Shown piece after piece: positions 23,435 to 32,388 of a DNA stretch of 64,000 bases. The notes beneath the pieces are model-generated. The model searched no databases. It was not told where the DNA came from and saw only the letters and a program-made list of their open reading frames with translations. Within the stretch, counting starts at the first letter, position 1; each line of letters opens with the position of its first letter. Source of the stretch: Gallionella sp. (GTDB lineage: Bacteria > Pseudomonadota > Gammaproteobacteria > Burkholderiales > Gallionellaceae); assembly GCA_023229845.1 (NCBI GenBank), contig JALNYK010000011.1, positions 1 to 64,000 on the forward strand. Direction: 5' to 3'. The position numbers were made by a program, and so were the translations under genes.

Positions 23435-26400
23435 GGAGACTCTCCTCATGCTCGACATGTTTGCGCGCATGGCCAGGGAAGATGCGGCGCATCACGACGA
23501 AGAACACCGGTACCAGGAACACCGCCAGCACGGTGGCGGCGAGCATGCCGCCCATCACGCCGGTGCCGATTGCATGACGGCTCTGCGCGCCCGCGCCGGT
23601 GGAAATCGCCAGCGGCGTAACCCCGGCGATGAAGGCGATGGAAGTCATCAGGATGGGGCGAAACCTCAAACGGCACGCTTCCAGCGTCGCGTCTATCAGC
23701 TCCATGCCTTCGTCCTGCATGCGGCGCGCGAACTCGATAATCAGGATCGCGTTCTTGGACGACAGGCCGATGATCGCGATCAGGCCGACCTTGAAGTACA
23801 CGTCGTTCGGCAGGTCGCGCAGCGTGACCGCGAGCACCGCACCGAACACGCCCAGCGGCACGACCAGCATCACCGCGAACGGTATCGACCAGCTTTCGTA
23901 CAGCGCGGCCAGGCACAAGAACACCACGATCAGCGAGACGGCGAACAGCATCGGGGCCTGCGCGCCGGACTGTATCTCCTCGCGCGCGGTGCCGGACCAC
24001 TCGAAGCCGAAGCCCGGCGGCAGCTTGTCGGCGATCTCCTGCATCGCGGTCATCGCCTCGCCTGTGCTGCGTCCGGGCGCGGGGCCGCCGGCGATCTTCA
24101 TCGCCGGCAGGCCGTTGTAACGGTCGAGCTTGGGCGAGCCGGCGATCCACTTCGCCGTGGCGAGTTCGGACAGAGGAACCATGCCGCCCTTGTTGTTGCG
24201 CACCGACACCTTGAGGATGTCTTCCGGCGTGCGGCGCGTCTCGGCCTCGGCCTGCATCTGCACGCGCAGCACGCGGCCCTGGCGCACGAAGTCATTGATG
24301 TAGGCGCCGCCCATCAGCGACTGCAGCGTCTCGTTCAGGTCGGTGATGGACACGCCCAGCGTCTCGGCCTTGAGGCGGTCGATGTCGAGGAACAGCTGCG
24401 GCCCGGCCTCCTGCCCTTCGGGACGCACGCCGGCCAGCACCGGATTCTGCATCGCCATGCCCAGCGCGATGTTGCGCGCTTCCAGCAGTTTCTCGCGCCC
24501 CATGCCGCCGCGATCCTGCAGGCGGAAGTCGAAGCCTCCCGCGGCCGCCAGTTCCGGAATCGGCGGCGGGTTGATCGCGAAGATCATCGCCTGCTTGATG
24601 CGGAACAGCATCATGTTGGCCTTACGCGCCAGCGCAGGCGCGCTGCTGTCCTTGCCGGGACGCTCATCCCAGCCCTTCAGGCGCACGAAGGTGATCGCCG
24701 CATTCTGACCGCGCCCGAAAAACGAGAAACCCGCGACGCCGACTACGCGTTCGACCTCGGGCAAGCCGAGGTAATACTGCTCGACCTGCGACAGCACTTC
24801 CACTGTGCGGTCCTGCGTCGCGCCGGCCGGCAGCTGGATGATGCTGATGAAATAGCCCTGGTCTTCTTCCGGCAGGAAGCTGCCCGGCAGCTTGTTGAAC
24901 AGCCAGCCCATCGCGATCAGGATCGCCGCATAGACCAGCAGGTAGCGGCCGGTCTTGCGCACGATCTTCGCGACGCTGCCGGTATAGCGCTCGGTGGTGC
25001 GCGCGAAGAACTTGTTGAACCAGCCGAGGATGCCGCCCGTCGGCACGATGTCGTTCTTGCCCGGCACATGCTTGAGCAACGTCGCGCACAGCGCCGGGGT
25101 CAGTGTCAGCGCCATCAACGCGGAGAACGCCATCGTCAGCACCAGCGTGACGGCGAACTGGCGGTAGATCGCGCCGGTGGAGCCGGGGAAGAACGCCATC
25201 GGGATGAACACCGCGGACAGCACCAATGTGATCGCGATGATCGCGCCGACGATCTGGTCCATGGCCTTGCGGGTCGCCTCGCGCGGCGGCAGGTTCTCGG
25301 TAACCATGATGCGCTCGACGTTCTCGACCACGACGATGGCGTCGTCCACGACGATGCCGATCGCCAGCACCATCGCGAACAGCGTCAGCACGTTGATCGA
25401 GTACCCCATGAAGTAGAGGCCGACCAGCGCGCCGACCAGCGCGATCGGGATCACGATGGCCGGGATGAGGGTCGCGCGCAGGTTGCCGAGGAACAGATAC
25501 ATCACCAGGAACACCAGCACCAACGCCTCGGCCAGACTCTTCAGCACTTCCCTGATCGAGATGTCGATGAACTGCGAGGTCTCGTAAGGCACGACCCAAT
25601 CGACGCCCTTGGGGAAGAACTTACCCAGTTCGGTCATGCGCGACTTGACCGCCTTGACGGTGTCCAGCGCGTTGGCGTCGGGTGTCAGGCGGATGGCGAT
25701 GCCCGCCGCCGGCTGGCCGTCGATGCGGGCGCGCACTGCATAATCCTGTGCCCCCAGTTCAACCCGCGCCACGTCCTTCACGCGCAGCGTCGAGCCGTCC
25801 GGATTGGTGCGCACGATGATCTCGCCGAATTCTTCCGGCGTGGACAGCCGGCTCTTGGTGACGATCACCGCGTTGAGTTCCTGCCCCGGCGCATTGGGCA
25901 GCTGCCCCAGTTCGCCGGTGGCGAGTTGCGAGTTCTGCGCGCGCACCGCGCGCGACACGTCGGCGGGCGACAGTCCGTAGCCCTGCAGCTTCTCCGGCTT
26001 CAGCCACAGGCGCATCGAATACTCGGTGCCGAACAGCATCGCCTCGCCGACGCCGGGCACGCGGCGGATGCTGTCGAGCACGTTGCCCGCGGCATAGCTG
26101 CCCAGCGCCACGTTGTCGTAGCTCTTGTCCGGCGAAATCATCGCAACGATCATCACGTAGTTGCGCGCGGACTTCGCGACGGTGATGCCCAGGCGGCGCA
26201 CCTCTTCCGGCAGGCGCGCCTCGGCGCGCTTGATGCGGTTCTGCGTTTCGACCGAGGCGAGATCAAGGTTGGTACCGGCCTGGAAGGTCAGCGTGATGCT
26301 GCCCCGGCCCAGTTCGGCGGCGGATTCCATGTACAGCAGGTTCTCGATACCGTTCATCTCCTGTTCCAGCAGCGCGACGGCGGTTTCCTCAACCACTTGC

Positions 26401-26564
26401 GCCGACGCGCCCGGATAGGTGACTGTCACCGCCAACGCCGGCGGCGCGACCGACGGGTACTGCGCAACGGGCAGGCCGCGCAACGCGAGCACGCCGCCCA
26501 GCAGGATGATCAGCGCGATGACCCACGCAAAGATGGGACGGTCGATAAAAAATTTGGAAAACAT
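23427..26564 (-). CDS. RND efflux transporter permease (AcrB/MexB, HAE1 family)
   Basis: 1045 residues, full length. The N terminus MFSKFFIDRPIFAWVIALII is the classic HAE1 start. Proton-relay aspartates are in VDDAIVVVENVER (about residues 405-417). The YPSVAPPALAVTVTYPGASA porter segment and the C-terminal FFVVMRRIF end are typical. It pumps hydrophobic or amphiphilic compounds from the periplasm/inner membrane to the outside with the adaptor and outer-membrane channel encoded beside it. It starts 9 bases after the adaptor gene. Substrates cannot be deduced; the CecR-like regulator suggests drug or solvent resistance. Confidence 0.97.
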   Translation of the reverse strand: MFSKFFIDRPIFAWVIALIILLGGVLALRGLPVAQYPSVAPPALAVTVTYPGASAQVVEETAVALLEQEMNGIENLLYMESAAELGRGSITLTFQAGTNLDLASVETQNRIKRAEARLPEEVRRLGITVAKSARNYVMIVAMISPDKSYDNVALGSYAAGNVLDSIRRVPGVGEAMLFGTEYSMRLWLKPEKLQGYGLSPADVSRAVRAQNSQLATGELGQLPNAPGQELNAVIVTKSRLSTPEEFGEIIVRTNPDGSTLRVKDVARVELGAQDYAVRARIDGQPAAGIAIRLTPDANALDTVKAVKSRMTELGKFFPKGVDWVVPYETSQFIDISIREVLKSLAEALVLVFLVMYLFLGNLRATLIPAIVIPIALVGALVGLYFMGYSINVLTLFAMVLAIGIVVDDAIVVVENVERIMVTENLPPREATRKAMDQIVGAIIAITLVLSAVFIPMAFFPGSTGAIYRQFAVTLVLTMAFSALMALTLTPALCATLLKHVPGKNDIVPTGGILGWFNKFFARTTERYTGSVAKIVRKTGRYLLVYAAILIAMGWLFNKLPGSFLPEEDQGYFISIIQLPAGATQDRTVEVLSQVEQYYLGLPEVERVVGVAGFSFFGRGQNAAITFVRLKGWDERPGKDSSAPALARKANMMLFRIKQAMIFAINPPPIPELAAAGGFDFRLQDRGGMGREKLLEARNIALGMAMQNPVLAGVRPEGQEAGPQLFLDIDRLKAETLGVSITDLNETLQSLMGGAYINDFVRQGRVLRVQMQAEAETRRTPEDILKVSVRNNKGGMVPLSELATAKWIAGSPKLDRYNGLPAMKIAGGPAPGRSTGEAMTAMQEIADKLPPGFGFEWSGTAREEIQSGAQAPMLFAVSLIVVFLCLAALYESWSIPFAVMLVVPLGVFGAVLAVTLRDLPNDVYFKVGLIAIIGLSSKNAILIIEFARRMQDEGMELIDATLEACRLRFRPILMTSIAFIAGVTPLAISTGAGAQSRHAIGTGVMGGMLAATVLAVFLVPVFFVVMRRIFPGHARKHVEHEESLHE

Positions 26565-26573
26565 GGCGCGGCC

Positions 26574-27731
26574 TTATTGCTGGTTTGCGGGAGCGGACGC
26601 CGGGGCGGATGCCGCATTCGACTCCGCTCCGGCAGCGCCGAACGGCACCGGCTTGACCACCGTGCCCGGACGCGCCTTCTGCAGGCCGTTGACGATCACC
26701 TGCTCGCCGCCCTTGAGGCCGGAGGCGATGACGAAGTCGGTCCCGGCCATGCCGCCGGTCTTCACCGGCTGCGGCATTACCTTGCCCTCGGGCCCGACGA
26801 TCATTACGAACTGCCCTTCCGGCCCGGCCATTACCGCGCGCTGCGGCACACGGATCACGTTCTCGGCGACCGATTCAGGGAAGCGGATGCGCACGAACAT
26901 GCCCGGCAGCAGGTCGCGGCGCGGATTGGGGAATTCGGCGCGCAACGACACCGAGCCGGTGGCCGGATCGACCGCCATGTCGGTGAAGTACACCTCGCCC
27001 GGCAGCGGGAACACGCTGCCGTCTTCCATCAACAACTCCACCTCCGCCGAATCGGCACGCTTCAGACGGCCCGCCGCGACCGACTGCTTCAACCGCAGCA
27101 CTTCATTGCCGGACTGGGTAAAGTTCACGTAGATCGGGTCGAGCTGCTCTATCGTCGCCAGCAATGTGGCCTCGCCCTTGCCGACCAGCGCGCCCTCGGT
27201 CACCGCTGCGCGGCCGATGTGGCCGGAGATCGGCGCGGGTACGTTGGCGTTCTCCAGGTCTTCCTCGGCACGGATCATCGCGGCCTCGGCCTGCTTGGCT
27301 TTCGCGACCGCGAGATCGTATTCCTGCCGGCTGACCGCCTTGATTTCCAGCAGCGACTTGTAGCGCTCGACAGTCTGGCGCGCGATCGCCTGATCGGCCT
27401 GCGCCGCCGCTACGTTCGCGCGGTAACTGCGCGCATCGATGCGGTACAGCGGCGCACCCGCCCTCACTTCGCTGCCTTCCTTGAATAATCGCTTCTCGAC
27501 CACCCCCTCGACGCGGGCGCGCACCTGTGCGGTGCGATAGGCTTCCAGTCGTCCCGGCAGATCCTGGGTCATCGTCGCCTCGCCGGCGGCGACCGCGATC
27601 ACCTCCACCTCGGGCGGCGGCATACCCCCGCCGGATCCGCCGGGCGGAGCCGCCTTGTCCTTGCCGCCGCAGGCAGCCAGCAAGGCGATCAGCAAGAGGG
27701 TCGGGACGTAGGGTTTGGCAAGTGCGGTCAT
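26574..27731 (-). CDS. RND efflux periplasmic adaptor (membrane fusion lipoprotein)
   Basis: 385 residues, first gene of the operon. Lipoprotein signal MTALAKPYVPTLLLIALLAACGG. The lipoyl/barrel-sandwich block VRARVEGVVEKRLFKEGSEV and its partner NVPAPISGHIGRAAVTEG surround a coiled-coil hairpin (residues about 105-175). The beta-barrel and membrane-proximal domains follow (DLLPGMFVRIRFP, VPQRAVM). Tail is Ala/Pro rich. It links the inner-membrane pump to the outer-membrane factor. Its own upstream region is the only long gap before the operon (305 bases), so the main promoter should be there. Confidence 0.95.
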   Translation of the reverse strand: MTALAKPYVPTLLLIALLAACGGKDKAAPPGGSGGGMPPPEVEVIAVAAGEATMTQDLPGRLEAYRTAQVRARVEGVVEKRLFKEGSEVRAGAPLYRIDARSYRANVAAAQADQAIARQTVERYKSLLEIKAVSRQEYDLAVAKAKQAEAAMIRAEEDLENANVPAPISGHIGRAAVTEGALVGKGEATLLATIEQLDPIYVNFTQSGNEVLRLKQSVAAGRLKRADSAEVELLMEDGSVFPLPGEVYFTDMAVDPATGSVSLRAEFPNPRRDLLPGMFVRIRFPESVAENVIRVPQRAVMAGPEGQFVMIVGPEGKVMPQPVKTGGMAGTDFVIASGLKGGEQVIVNGLQKARPGTVVKPVPFGAAGAESNAASAPASAPANQQ

Positions 27732-28036
27732 AAGTAACCTCGGTAAATATTAGTGTGGTATCGCTCAAGTGCGCAACGCGCCCTCGATATTCTCGGGGAT
27801 CATCCCCCGCCGCATGGCGATGGTAAATAGGTGAAACAAGGTAAAAGGCGATCGTCCGTTCATGACGATTGCGCCGCAATACGGACACGAAAAACAAGCG
27901 TATCAAACGCTCGTTTGAATTTCAACCGAAATTTTCGGATGGAACCGACAGGCGCAAAAATACAGAGTTAGCCGTATGTATTCCCGGCAACGAACTTCCT
28001 ACGATAGCAACTGAAGCTTACCCAAAGGAGTTCATC
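27732..28036. other. 305-base divergent regulatory interval
   Basis: Separates the efflux operon (minus) from a surface lipoprotein gene (plus). It contains one notable element, the palindrome at 27903-27918. No credible gene lies within it; an in-frame extension of the lipoprotein gene to 27869 has no ribosome binding site and would swallow the palindrome. Confidence 0.6.
27903..27918. promoter_or_regulatory. Candidate TetR-type operator, TCAAACG-N2-CGTTTGA
   Basis: Two perfect 7-bp arms around a CT centre (TCAAACGCTCGTTTGA), 172 bases upstream of the adaptor start. The length and symmetry suit a TetR dimer, and the GAAAC/GTTTC-like core resembles operators reported for PsrA-type regulators. 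Binding by the operon's own TetR protein is inferred. Confidence 0.55.
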
Positions 28037-28489
28037 ATGAAAAACTTCCTGACCTTACTGCTCATTGCTGTCCTTGCCGCACCCATGGTCGCCTGCCAGA
28101 CCAAGGAACAGGGTGGCGCCGTCGTAGGCGGTGTGTTGGGCGGGGTGCTGGGCGCCAATGTGGGCGGAGGACAAGGCCGAACTGCCGCCATCATTGCCGG
28201 AACGATACTCGGCGCCTATGTGGGCAGCGAAATGGGGCGCTATATGGACGAAAGCGACGAACGCAAGGCCCGATCCGCACTGGAATACAACCGCGATAAT
28301 CAGAGGAGCTCCTGGCATAACCCGAATACCGGCGCCGATGTTTCCGCAACGCCGACCCGCACCTATCAGGCTGCCAGCGGCGCAAACTGTCGCGAATACC
28401 AGACCACCGTCACCGTCGGCGGCAAGCAGGAAAAGGCTTACGGCAACGCCTGCCGCCAGCCGGACGGCTCCTGGAAGATCGCCAACTAG
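28037..28489 (+). CDS. Glycine-zipper surface lipoprotein (RT0821/Lpp0805-like)
   Basis: 150 residues from ATG 28037, with AAAGGAG upstream. Lipoprotein signal with lipobox MVAC. Residues 26-70 form a glycine zipper (GGAVVGGVLGGVLGANVGGG, TILGAYVGSEMGRYMDE) that can insert in or pack against the outer membrane. The C-terminal half carries the 17-kDa-antigen-like pattern NPNTGADVSATPTRTY, NCREYQTTVTVGGKQEKAYG and ACRQPDGSW. It is exposed or periplasmic; function unknown. Its stop codon lies inside the GTAGGGGC palindrome at 28489-28516. Confidence 0.85.
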   Translation: MKNFLTLLLIAVLAAPMVACQTKEQGGAVVGGVLGGVLGANVGGGQGRTAAIIAGTILGAYVGSEMGRYMDESDERKARSALEYNRDNQRSSWHNPNTGADVSATPTRTYQAASGANCREYQTTVTVGGKQEKAYGNACRQPDGSWKIAN

Positions 28490-28516
28490 TAGGGGCACGG
28501 CGCGCCGCGCCCCTAC
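28489..28516. repeat. GTAGGGGC...GCCCCTAC palindrome overlapping a stop codon
   Basis: 28-base near-perfect palindrome with outer arms GTAGGGGC / GCCCCTAC and a GCGCGC centre. It begins at the last base of the lipoprotein stop codon. The ends match those of the 102-bp element before ppk. It may act as a 3' stabiliser or terminator; there is no T-run. Confidence 0.65.
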
Positions 28517-28657
28517 GCACCTGGAAAGCGGCCCTTCGATAATTTTAGCCGCGATGGGCTGCTCGAATCCCCGCGGGCTTTGATGCCCCGCAACGCTTGG
28601 TGCAAGATTCGCGCAATGGCACAAGCCTTGTGCCGAATCAACCCAAGGATTGCCCAG

Positions 28658-29014
28658 ATGCTGCTCAAGTGCCCCGATTGCGGGAAGGAAATAAGCAAGA
28701 ACGCGAGAATATGCCCGCACTGCAAGTGCGATACGGCGACTTTCAAACCGCAGGAGACGGAACCCTGCCGCACCTGCAAGACGCCTCTGATTGTCAAAGA
28801 GCATCGCGCGACGGTCTACAAATCCGACCCGACGATACTCGACCGCAGCCCGGTGTCGGCGCATACCGTGCATACGCCCTGCCCGAAGTGCGGCGATCCC
28901 CGTCCGCTGGACAGGGTAAACATGCCATCCCGCGCCGGGAAGCGCGCACTTGTCATCGGCCTGCTGGTCGCCGCAATTGCAACGGCGGCGGCCTATTTCC
29001 TTTACCTCGACTAG
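28658..29014 (+). CDS. Membrane-anchored zinc-ribbon protein
   Basis: 118 residues from ATG 28658 (MLLKCPDCGKEISKNARICP), with AAGGA nine bases upstream; earlier in-frame ATGs lack one. There are two zinc-ribbon units at the N terminus, CPDC...CPHC and CRTC...CPKCG, with loops rich in charged residues. A single C-terminal transmembrane helix (ALVIGLLVAAIATAAAYFLY) anchors it with the zinc domains probably in the cytoplasm. Function unknown; such proteins are often regulators or chaperone-like. No operon partner: repeats flank it on both sides. Confidence 0.7.
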   Translation: MLLKCPDCGKEISKNARICPHCKCDTATFKPQETEPCRTCKTPLIVKEHRATVYKSDPTILDRSPVSAHTVHTPCPKCGDPRPLDRVNMPSRAGKRALVIGLLVAAIATAAAYFLYLD

Positions 29015-29022
29015 CTCATCCC

Positions 29023-29154
29023 CGTCATTCCGGCGTAGGCCGGAATCCAGATGATTGACCGCTTCCCACGCAGTGGGACAACATCCGAAACACAGCTTTG
29101 TCCGCTACGCGGGTTTATATGATGAACTGGATTCCGGCCTGCGCCGGAATGACG
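29023..29154. repeat. 132-bp CGTCATTCCGGC element with ~28-bp terminal inverted repeats
   Basis: The left end CGTCATTCCGGCGTAGGC followed by CGGAATCCAG and the right end CTGGATTCCGGCCTGCGC followed by CGGAATGACG are reverse complements at 27 of 28 positions. The centre has no coding content. It lies between the convergent zinc-ribbon gene and the HD-GYP gene and occupies most of that 175-base gap. Confidence 0.8.
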
Positions 29155-29189
29155 GTCTATTCGATTATCCGGGTTTACGGCAACTGAAA

Positions 29190-30731
29190 TCAGGCCCGGC
29201 CCAGCGCGCGCAGCTTGGCATCCTCGACCCGGATGTGGTGGACCAGCCAGTCGCGCAGGTAGGCCAGCACGTCGAATTGCGCGACCAGCGGATTGGCATG
29301 TAGCTCTTCGTAGAACTCGTGGATCTTGGCCTCGAAGGCGTGGTGCTGTTCTTTCTGGCGCGCCAGCCCCGTAAAACCATAATGAGTCATCATCTGCTCT
29401 TCGGCACGAAAATGCACCTTGGCATAGGCATCCAGCGATTTGACCAACCGGGCCACCTCGCGCGCGCCACGCTTGCCGCTGACCACATCGTGCAGATCGT
29501 TGATCAGGTCGAACAGGTAACGATGGTGCTCGTCGATGATGTCGATGCCCACGCTGAGGCTGTCGTCCCATGCCACCCAGGCGTCCGCGCGCGGCGCGAG
29601 CGGCGGCAGCGTCAGCACCTGTTTGGGATCGATGATGTCGTCGCGATACAGCTCGCGGATGCGCAGGATTTCCGGCATCGCCGCCTCGAAGGCGCGCACC
29701 ACCGCCGGATCGAAATACTTCCCGGATTCGGAAAGTATCCAGTCGTGCGCCGCTTCGACGGTCCACGGCTCTTTGTACGGACGACGAGAAGTCAGGGCAT
29801 CGAACACGTCGGCGACGGAACAGATGCGCGCCAGTATCGGTATCTGTTCGCCGGACAGCCCCTGCGGATAGCCCTTGCCGTCCCAGCGCTCGTGATGCGA
29901 ACCGGCGATGTCCCGCGCGGCGGCGATCAGCGAATCGCTGCCGGCCAGAATCGTCACGCCGATCTGCGTGTGCGTCTTCATCGTCTCGAATTCTTCCGGG
30001 GTGAACTTGCCAGGCTTCAGCAGCACCGCATCGGCGATGCCGATCTTGCCGACATCGTGCATGGGAGCCGCGACGTACAGCAGTTCGCGTTGCGCCGACG
30101 GCAGATCCATCGCCTTGGCGATCGCCTGAGCGAAGTTGGTCATGCGCATGATGTGCCAACCGGTTTCGTTGTCGCGGTATTCGGACGCGACGCCCAGGCT
30201 GCGCAAGGCATCCGCGCGCGCTTCTTCGAGTTCCAGTTCGCGTATGCGCAGGGTCTCGCTGGTCAGCGCGCGCTGGACCAGGCCGGAAAGCGCCCGCGCC
30301 AGATCGCTCATGAAATCCAGATGTATTTCGGTGGGCTGGTAGTCCGGAACGGTGAACAACACGGTGTAGCCGACACCCTGTCCGTCGATGCGCAACGGCA
30401 ACAGCAGCCCTTGTTGCCTCTCGTCGTTCGGAAACGGAATGATCTCGATCACGCATGCTTCGGAAATATCGGAAAAGGCGAACATGCCCGTTTCCCAGCG
30501 GAAATCGGATTTCCAGCCGGGCTCCATACCGAACTGGGCGACCTGGAAATAGCGTCCGCGCGGATTCAGCAGCACCACCGCACCGCGCGGTTGCAGCGAA
30601 AACTCACGATAAGTGCACAGAATCCCGAACAGACGTTCCAGCAGCGCATCCAGATCAGTCGTGCTGCTACTGGTGATGCTCAGCTCGAATACCAGTTGGC
30701 TGATAGCGAGCAACTTTTCTTCCTTGTTCAT
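29190..30731 (-). CDS. GAF-HD-GYP phosphodiesterase fused to bacteriohemerythrin
   Basis: 513 residues. About 15-160: GAF-like sensor. About 175-375: HD-GYP domain with AAPMHDVGKIGIAD (HD at 225-226) and SHHERWDGKGYPQGLSGEQI (GYP at 287-289), the signature of c-di-GMP phosphodiesterases. About 385-510: bacteriohemerythrin, with the di-iron ligand pattern IDEHH (402-403), HFRAEE (H440, E444), EQHHAFE (463-464) and WLVHHIRVED (499, D504). It probably hydrolyses c-di-GMP in response to O2 or redox state through the di-iron site. No transmembrane segment, so it is cytoplasmic. It is monocistronic between repeats and a 79-base gap. Confidence 0.92.
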   Translation of the reverse strand: MNKEEKLLAISQLVFELSITSSSTTDLDALLERLFGILCTYREFSLQPRGAVVLLNPRGRYFQVAQFGMEPGWKSDFRWETGMFAFSDISEACVIEIIPFPNDERQQGLLLPLRIDGQGVGYTVLFTVPDYQPTEIHLDFMSDLARALSGLVQRALTSETLRIRELELEEARADALRSLGVASEYRDNETGWHIMRMTNFAQAIAKAMDLPSAQRELLYVAAPMHDVGKIGIADAVLLKPGKFTPEEFETMKTHTQIGVTILAGSDSLIAAARDIAGSHHERWDGKGYPQGLSGEQIPILARICSVADVFDALTSRRPYKEPWTVEAAHDWILSESGKYFDPAVVRAFEAAMPEILRIRELYRDDIIDPKQVLTLPPLAPRADAWVAWDDSLSVGIDIIDEHHRYLFDLINDLHDVVSGKRGAREVARLVKSLDAYAKVHFRAEEQMMTHYGFTGLARQKEQHHAFEAKIHEFYEELHANPLVAQFDVLAYLRDWLVHHIRVEDAKLRALGRA

Positions 30732-30810
30732 TGCCCCTCCCCGATATCGTTATTGTCTTTTGCGCACCATAGCAGAGCGGTGAAAAAATAACTACAGCGG
30801 CGACATCCAT

Positions 30811-32388
30811 TCAACCGCCAATCGCGACAACGCTCTCCTGCTCATCCGGCGCCAGCGCCTGGACGGTTTCCAGCTGGCGCTGCAGCACGCGCAGATCGGC
30901 TTCCGAGGCGTCCGTGCCCTGTGCGGTGCGCCTGGCGATACGCTCGCGCAACACGGCGGGTTCGACCCGAATATCCAGGATGCGAAATCCCGCGCCGCGC
31001 CGCCGCGCAAGATCGCGGAACAAGTCTCGCTGCCAGCGCTCTAGGCAGGCGGCATCGACGATCACCGACCATCCGGCATCCAACAGGCCTTCGGCGAGAT
31101 GAGCCAGATGCCGGTAGGTGTGTTCGCTGGCCTGCTGCGTATAAAGCCCCTCGCCCACCCCGCCGTCGCTACGCGCCAGCACATCCAGTCCGGACAGCCG
31201 CTTGCGCTCTACATCGGAGCGCAGCCGTATCATGCCCTGCCGCTGCAACAGCGACTGGGTCTGCGTGGTCTTGCCGGAGCCGGACAGGCCGTGGGTGATC
31301 CACAGTTGCGGCGGCTCGCTCTGCATCAGTCGTTCGGCCAGCCGCAGGCAGGAATCAACTTCGACTCGCTCGGCCTCGCCGCCCGCCTGACCGGCGCGCA
31401 ATGTTGCAACCTTGGCTCGCACCATTGCGCGGTACACCGCGTAATAGCGCAGCAGCGCCATGCCCTCGTAATCGCCGGTCGCCTCCAGCCAAGCGTTCAG
31501 GAAGCGCATCGCCAGCTCGTCCTGTCCGCGGTGCAGCAGGTCCATATAGCAGAACGCGATTTCGGAGATCACGTCTATCCAGCGCAAAGCCGGGCTGAAC
31601 TCGATGCAGTCGAAGATCACCAGCTCGCCGTCCACCCAAGCGAGGTTGCCCAGATGCAGGTCGCCGTGGCACTCGCGGATAAAACCGGCGAGCTTGCGCC
31701 CGCTCATAGCCGGCGTCAGGCGGCGGTGTTCGGCCTCGCTCCAGTCCTGCAGTTGTTTCAGCAGCGACGAGTCCGGCAGCCGTTCGGCCAGCAACTGGAA
31801 GTTTTCCGCGACCGGGCGGGCGATGGTTTCCGGTTCGCCCCACGGCATATCGGCGGAGGCGACGGCACACTCGTGCAGGTGGAAGCGCGCGATCCGCGCG
31901 GCGAGCCGGTCTATCTTCCCGCTGTCCAGTTCGCCGCGTTGCGCCAAGTGGTCGAGCGTGTCTTCCGGCGGGAAGCGGCGCATCTGCACCGCGTATTCGA
32001 AGGGAGCGTCGACCGAAATTTCGCGTAGCGATTCGTTTGCTCCCTCCCCCGCTTGCGGGGGAGGGTTGGGGAGAGGGGCGTTGACGACTCCGCCCAGATG
32101 CGGCGCATCGGGGCTGCCGGTGATCGGCACGACGCCGAGGTAATAATCCGGCGCGAGACGCCGGTTCAGTCGCACCTCCTCCTCGCAGGCCTGGCGGCGC
32201 AACGCCAGCGTGCTGAAATCGAGGAAACCGAGGTCGATGGGTTTCTTGATCTTGTAGGCGTAGTCGCCGGCGAGCAACACCCAGGAGATATGGGTCTCGA
32301 TCAGCCGCACTTCGCCGACGGGATGACCGTAGCATTCAGTCTGCGTCAGCAGCGCCCGGACCAGCGGAGCTGCCAACGCGGTGGTCAT
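30811..32388 (-). CDS. APH-family kinase fused to AAA/P-loop kinase, with a repeat inserted in frame
   Basis: 525 residues. About 1-340 is an aminoglycoside-phosphotransferase-like kinase (KIKKPIDLGFLDFSTL, catalytic-loop ECHGDLHLGNLAW, metal-site IFDCIEFSPALRW). About 375-525 is a P-loop domain (GLSGSGKTTQTQS) of the zeta-toxin/gluconate-kinase type. Such two-domain proteins are common in proteobacteria; the substrate is unknown and antibiotic resistance is not implied. Residues about 104-123 (NPPPQAGEGANESLRE) come from a palindromic repeat in frame. It overlaps rsmI by 4 bases (ATGA), so the two are coupled. Confidence 0.85.
   Translation of the reverse strand: MTTALAAPLVRALLTQTECYGHPVGEVRLIETHISWVLLAGDYAYKIKKPIDLGFLDFSTLALRRQACEEEVRLNRRLAPDYYLGVVPITGSPDAPHLGGVVNAPLPNPPPQAGEGANESLREISVDAPFEYAVQMRRFPPEDTLDHLAQRGELDSGKIDRLAARIARFHLHECAVASADMPWGEPETIARPVAENFQLLAERLPDSSLLKQLQDWSEAEHRRLTPAMSGRKLAGFIRECHGDLHLGNLAWVDGELVIFDCIEFSPALRWIDVISEIAFCYMDLLHRGQDELAMRFLNAWLEATGDYEGMALLRYYAVYRAMVRAKVATLRAGQAGGEAERVEVDSCLRLAERLMQSEPPQLWITHGLSGSGKTTQTQSLLQRQGMIRLRSDVERKRLSGLDVLARSDGGVGEGLYTQQASEHTYRHLAHLAEGLLDAGWSVIVDAACLERWQRDLFRDLARRRGAGFRILDIRVEPAVLRERIARRTAQGTDASEADLRVLQRQLETVQALAPDEQESVVAIGG
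32021..32079. repeat. Palindromic repeat inside a coding gene (copy a)
   Basis: Contains GCGTAGCGATTCGTTTGC and the palindrome TCCCTCCCCCGCTTGCGGGG plus GAGGG. It lies in frame within the APH-kinase gene and encodes NPPPQAGEGANESLRE. It is about 85% alike to 39167-39224, which is also in frame in another gene, and shares the palindrome with 2584-2606 and 40593-40679. Confidence 0.85.

Noticed and set aside
23406..27488. A 1360-codon open frame antisense to the RND operon
   Set aside because: It mirrors the codon bias of the pump and adaptor genes on the other strand, is full of His/Arg/Gln low-complexity sequence and has no ribosome binding site or family motif.
27869..28036. Extended N terminus of the glycine-zipper lipoprotein
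   Set aside because: The extension has no signal sequence, includes the candidate operator, and the ATG at 28037 has a clear AAAGGAG.
29011..30456. Alternative minus-strand frame of 481 codons over the HD-GYP gene
   Set aside because: Arg/Ala-rich shadow frame; the other frame has complete GAF, HD-GYP and hemerythrin motifs.
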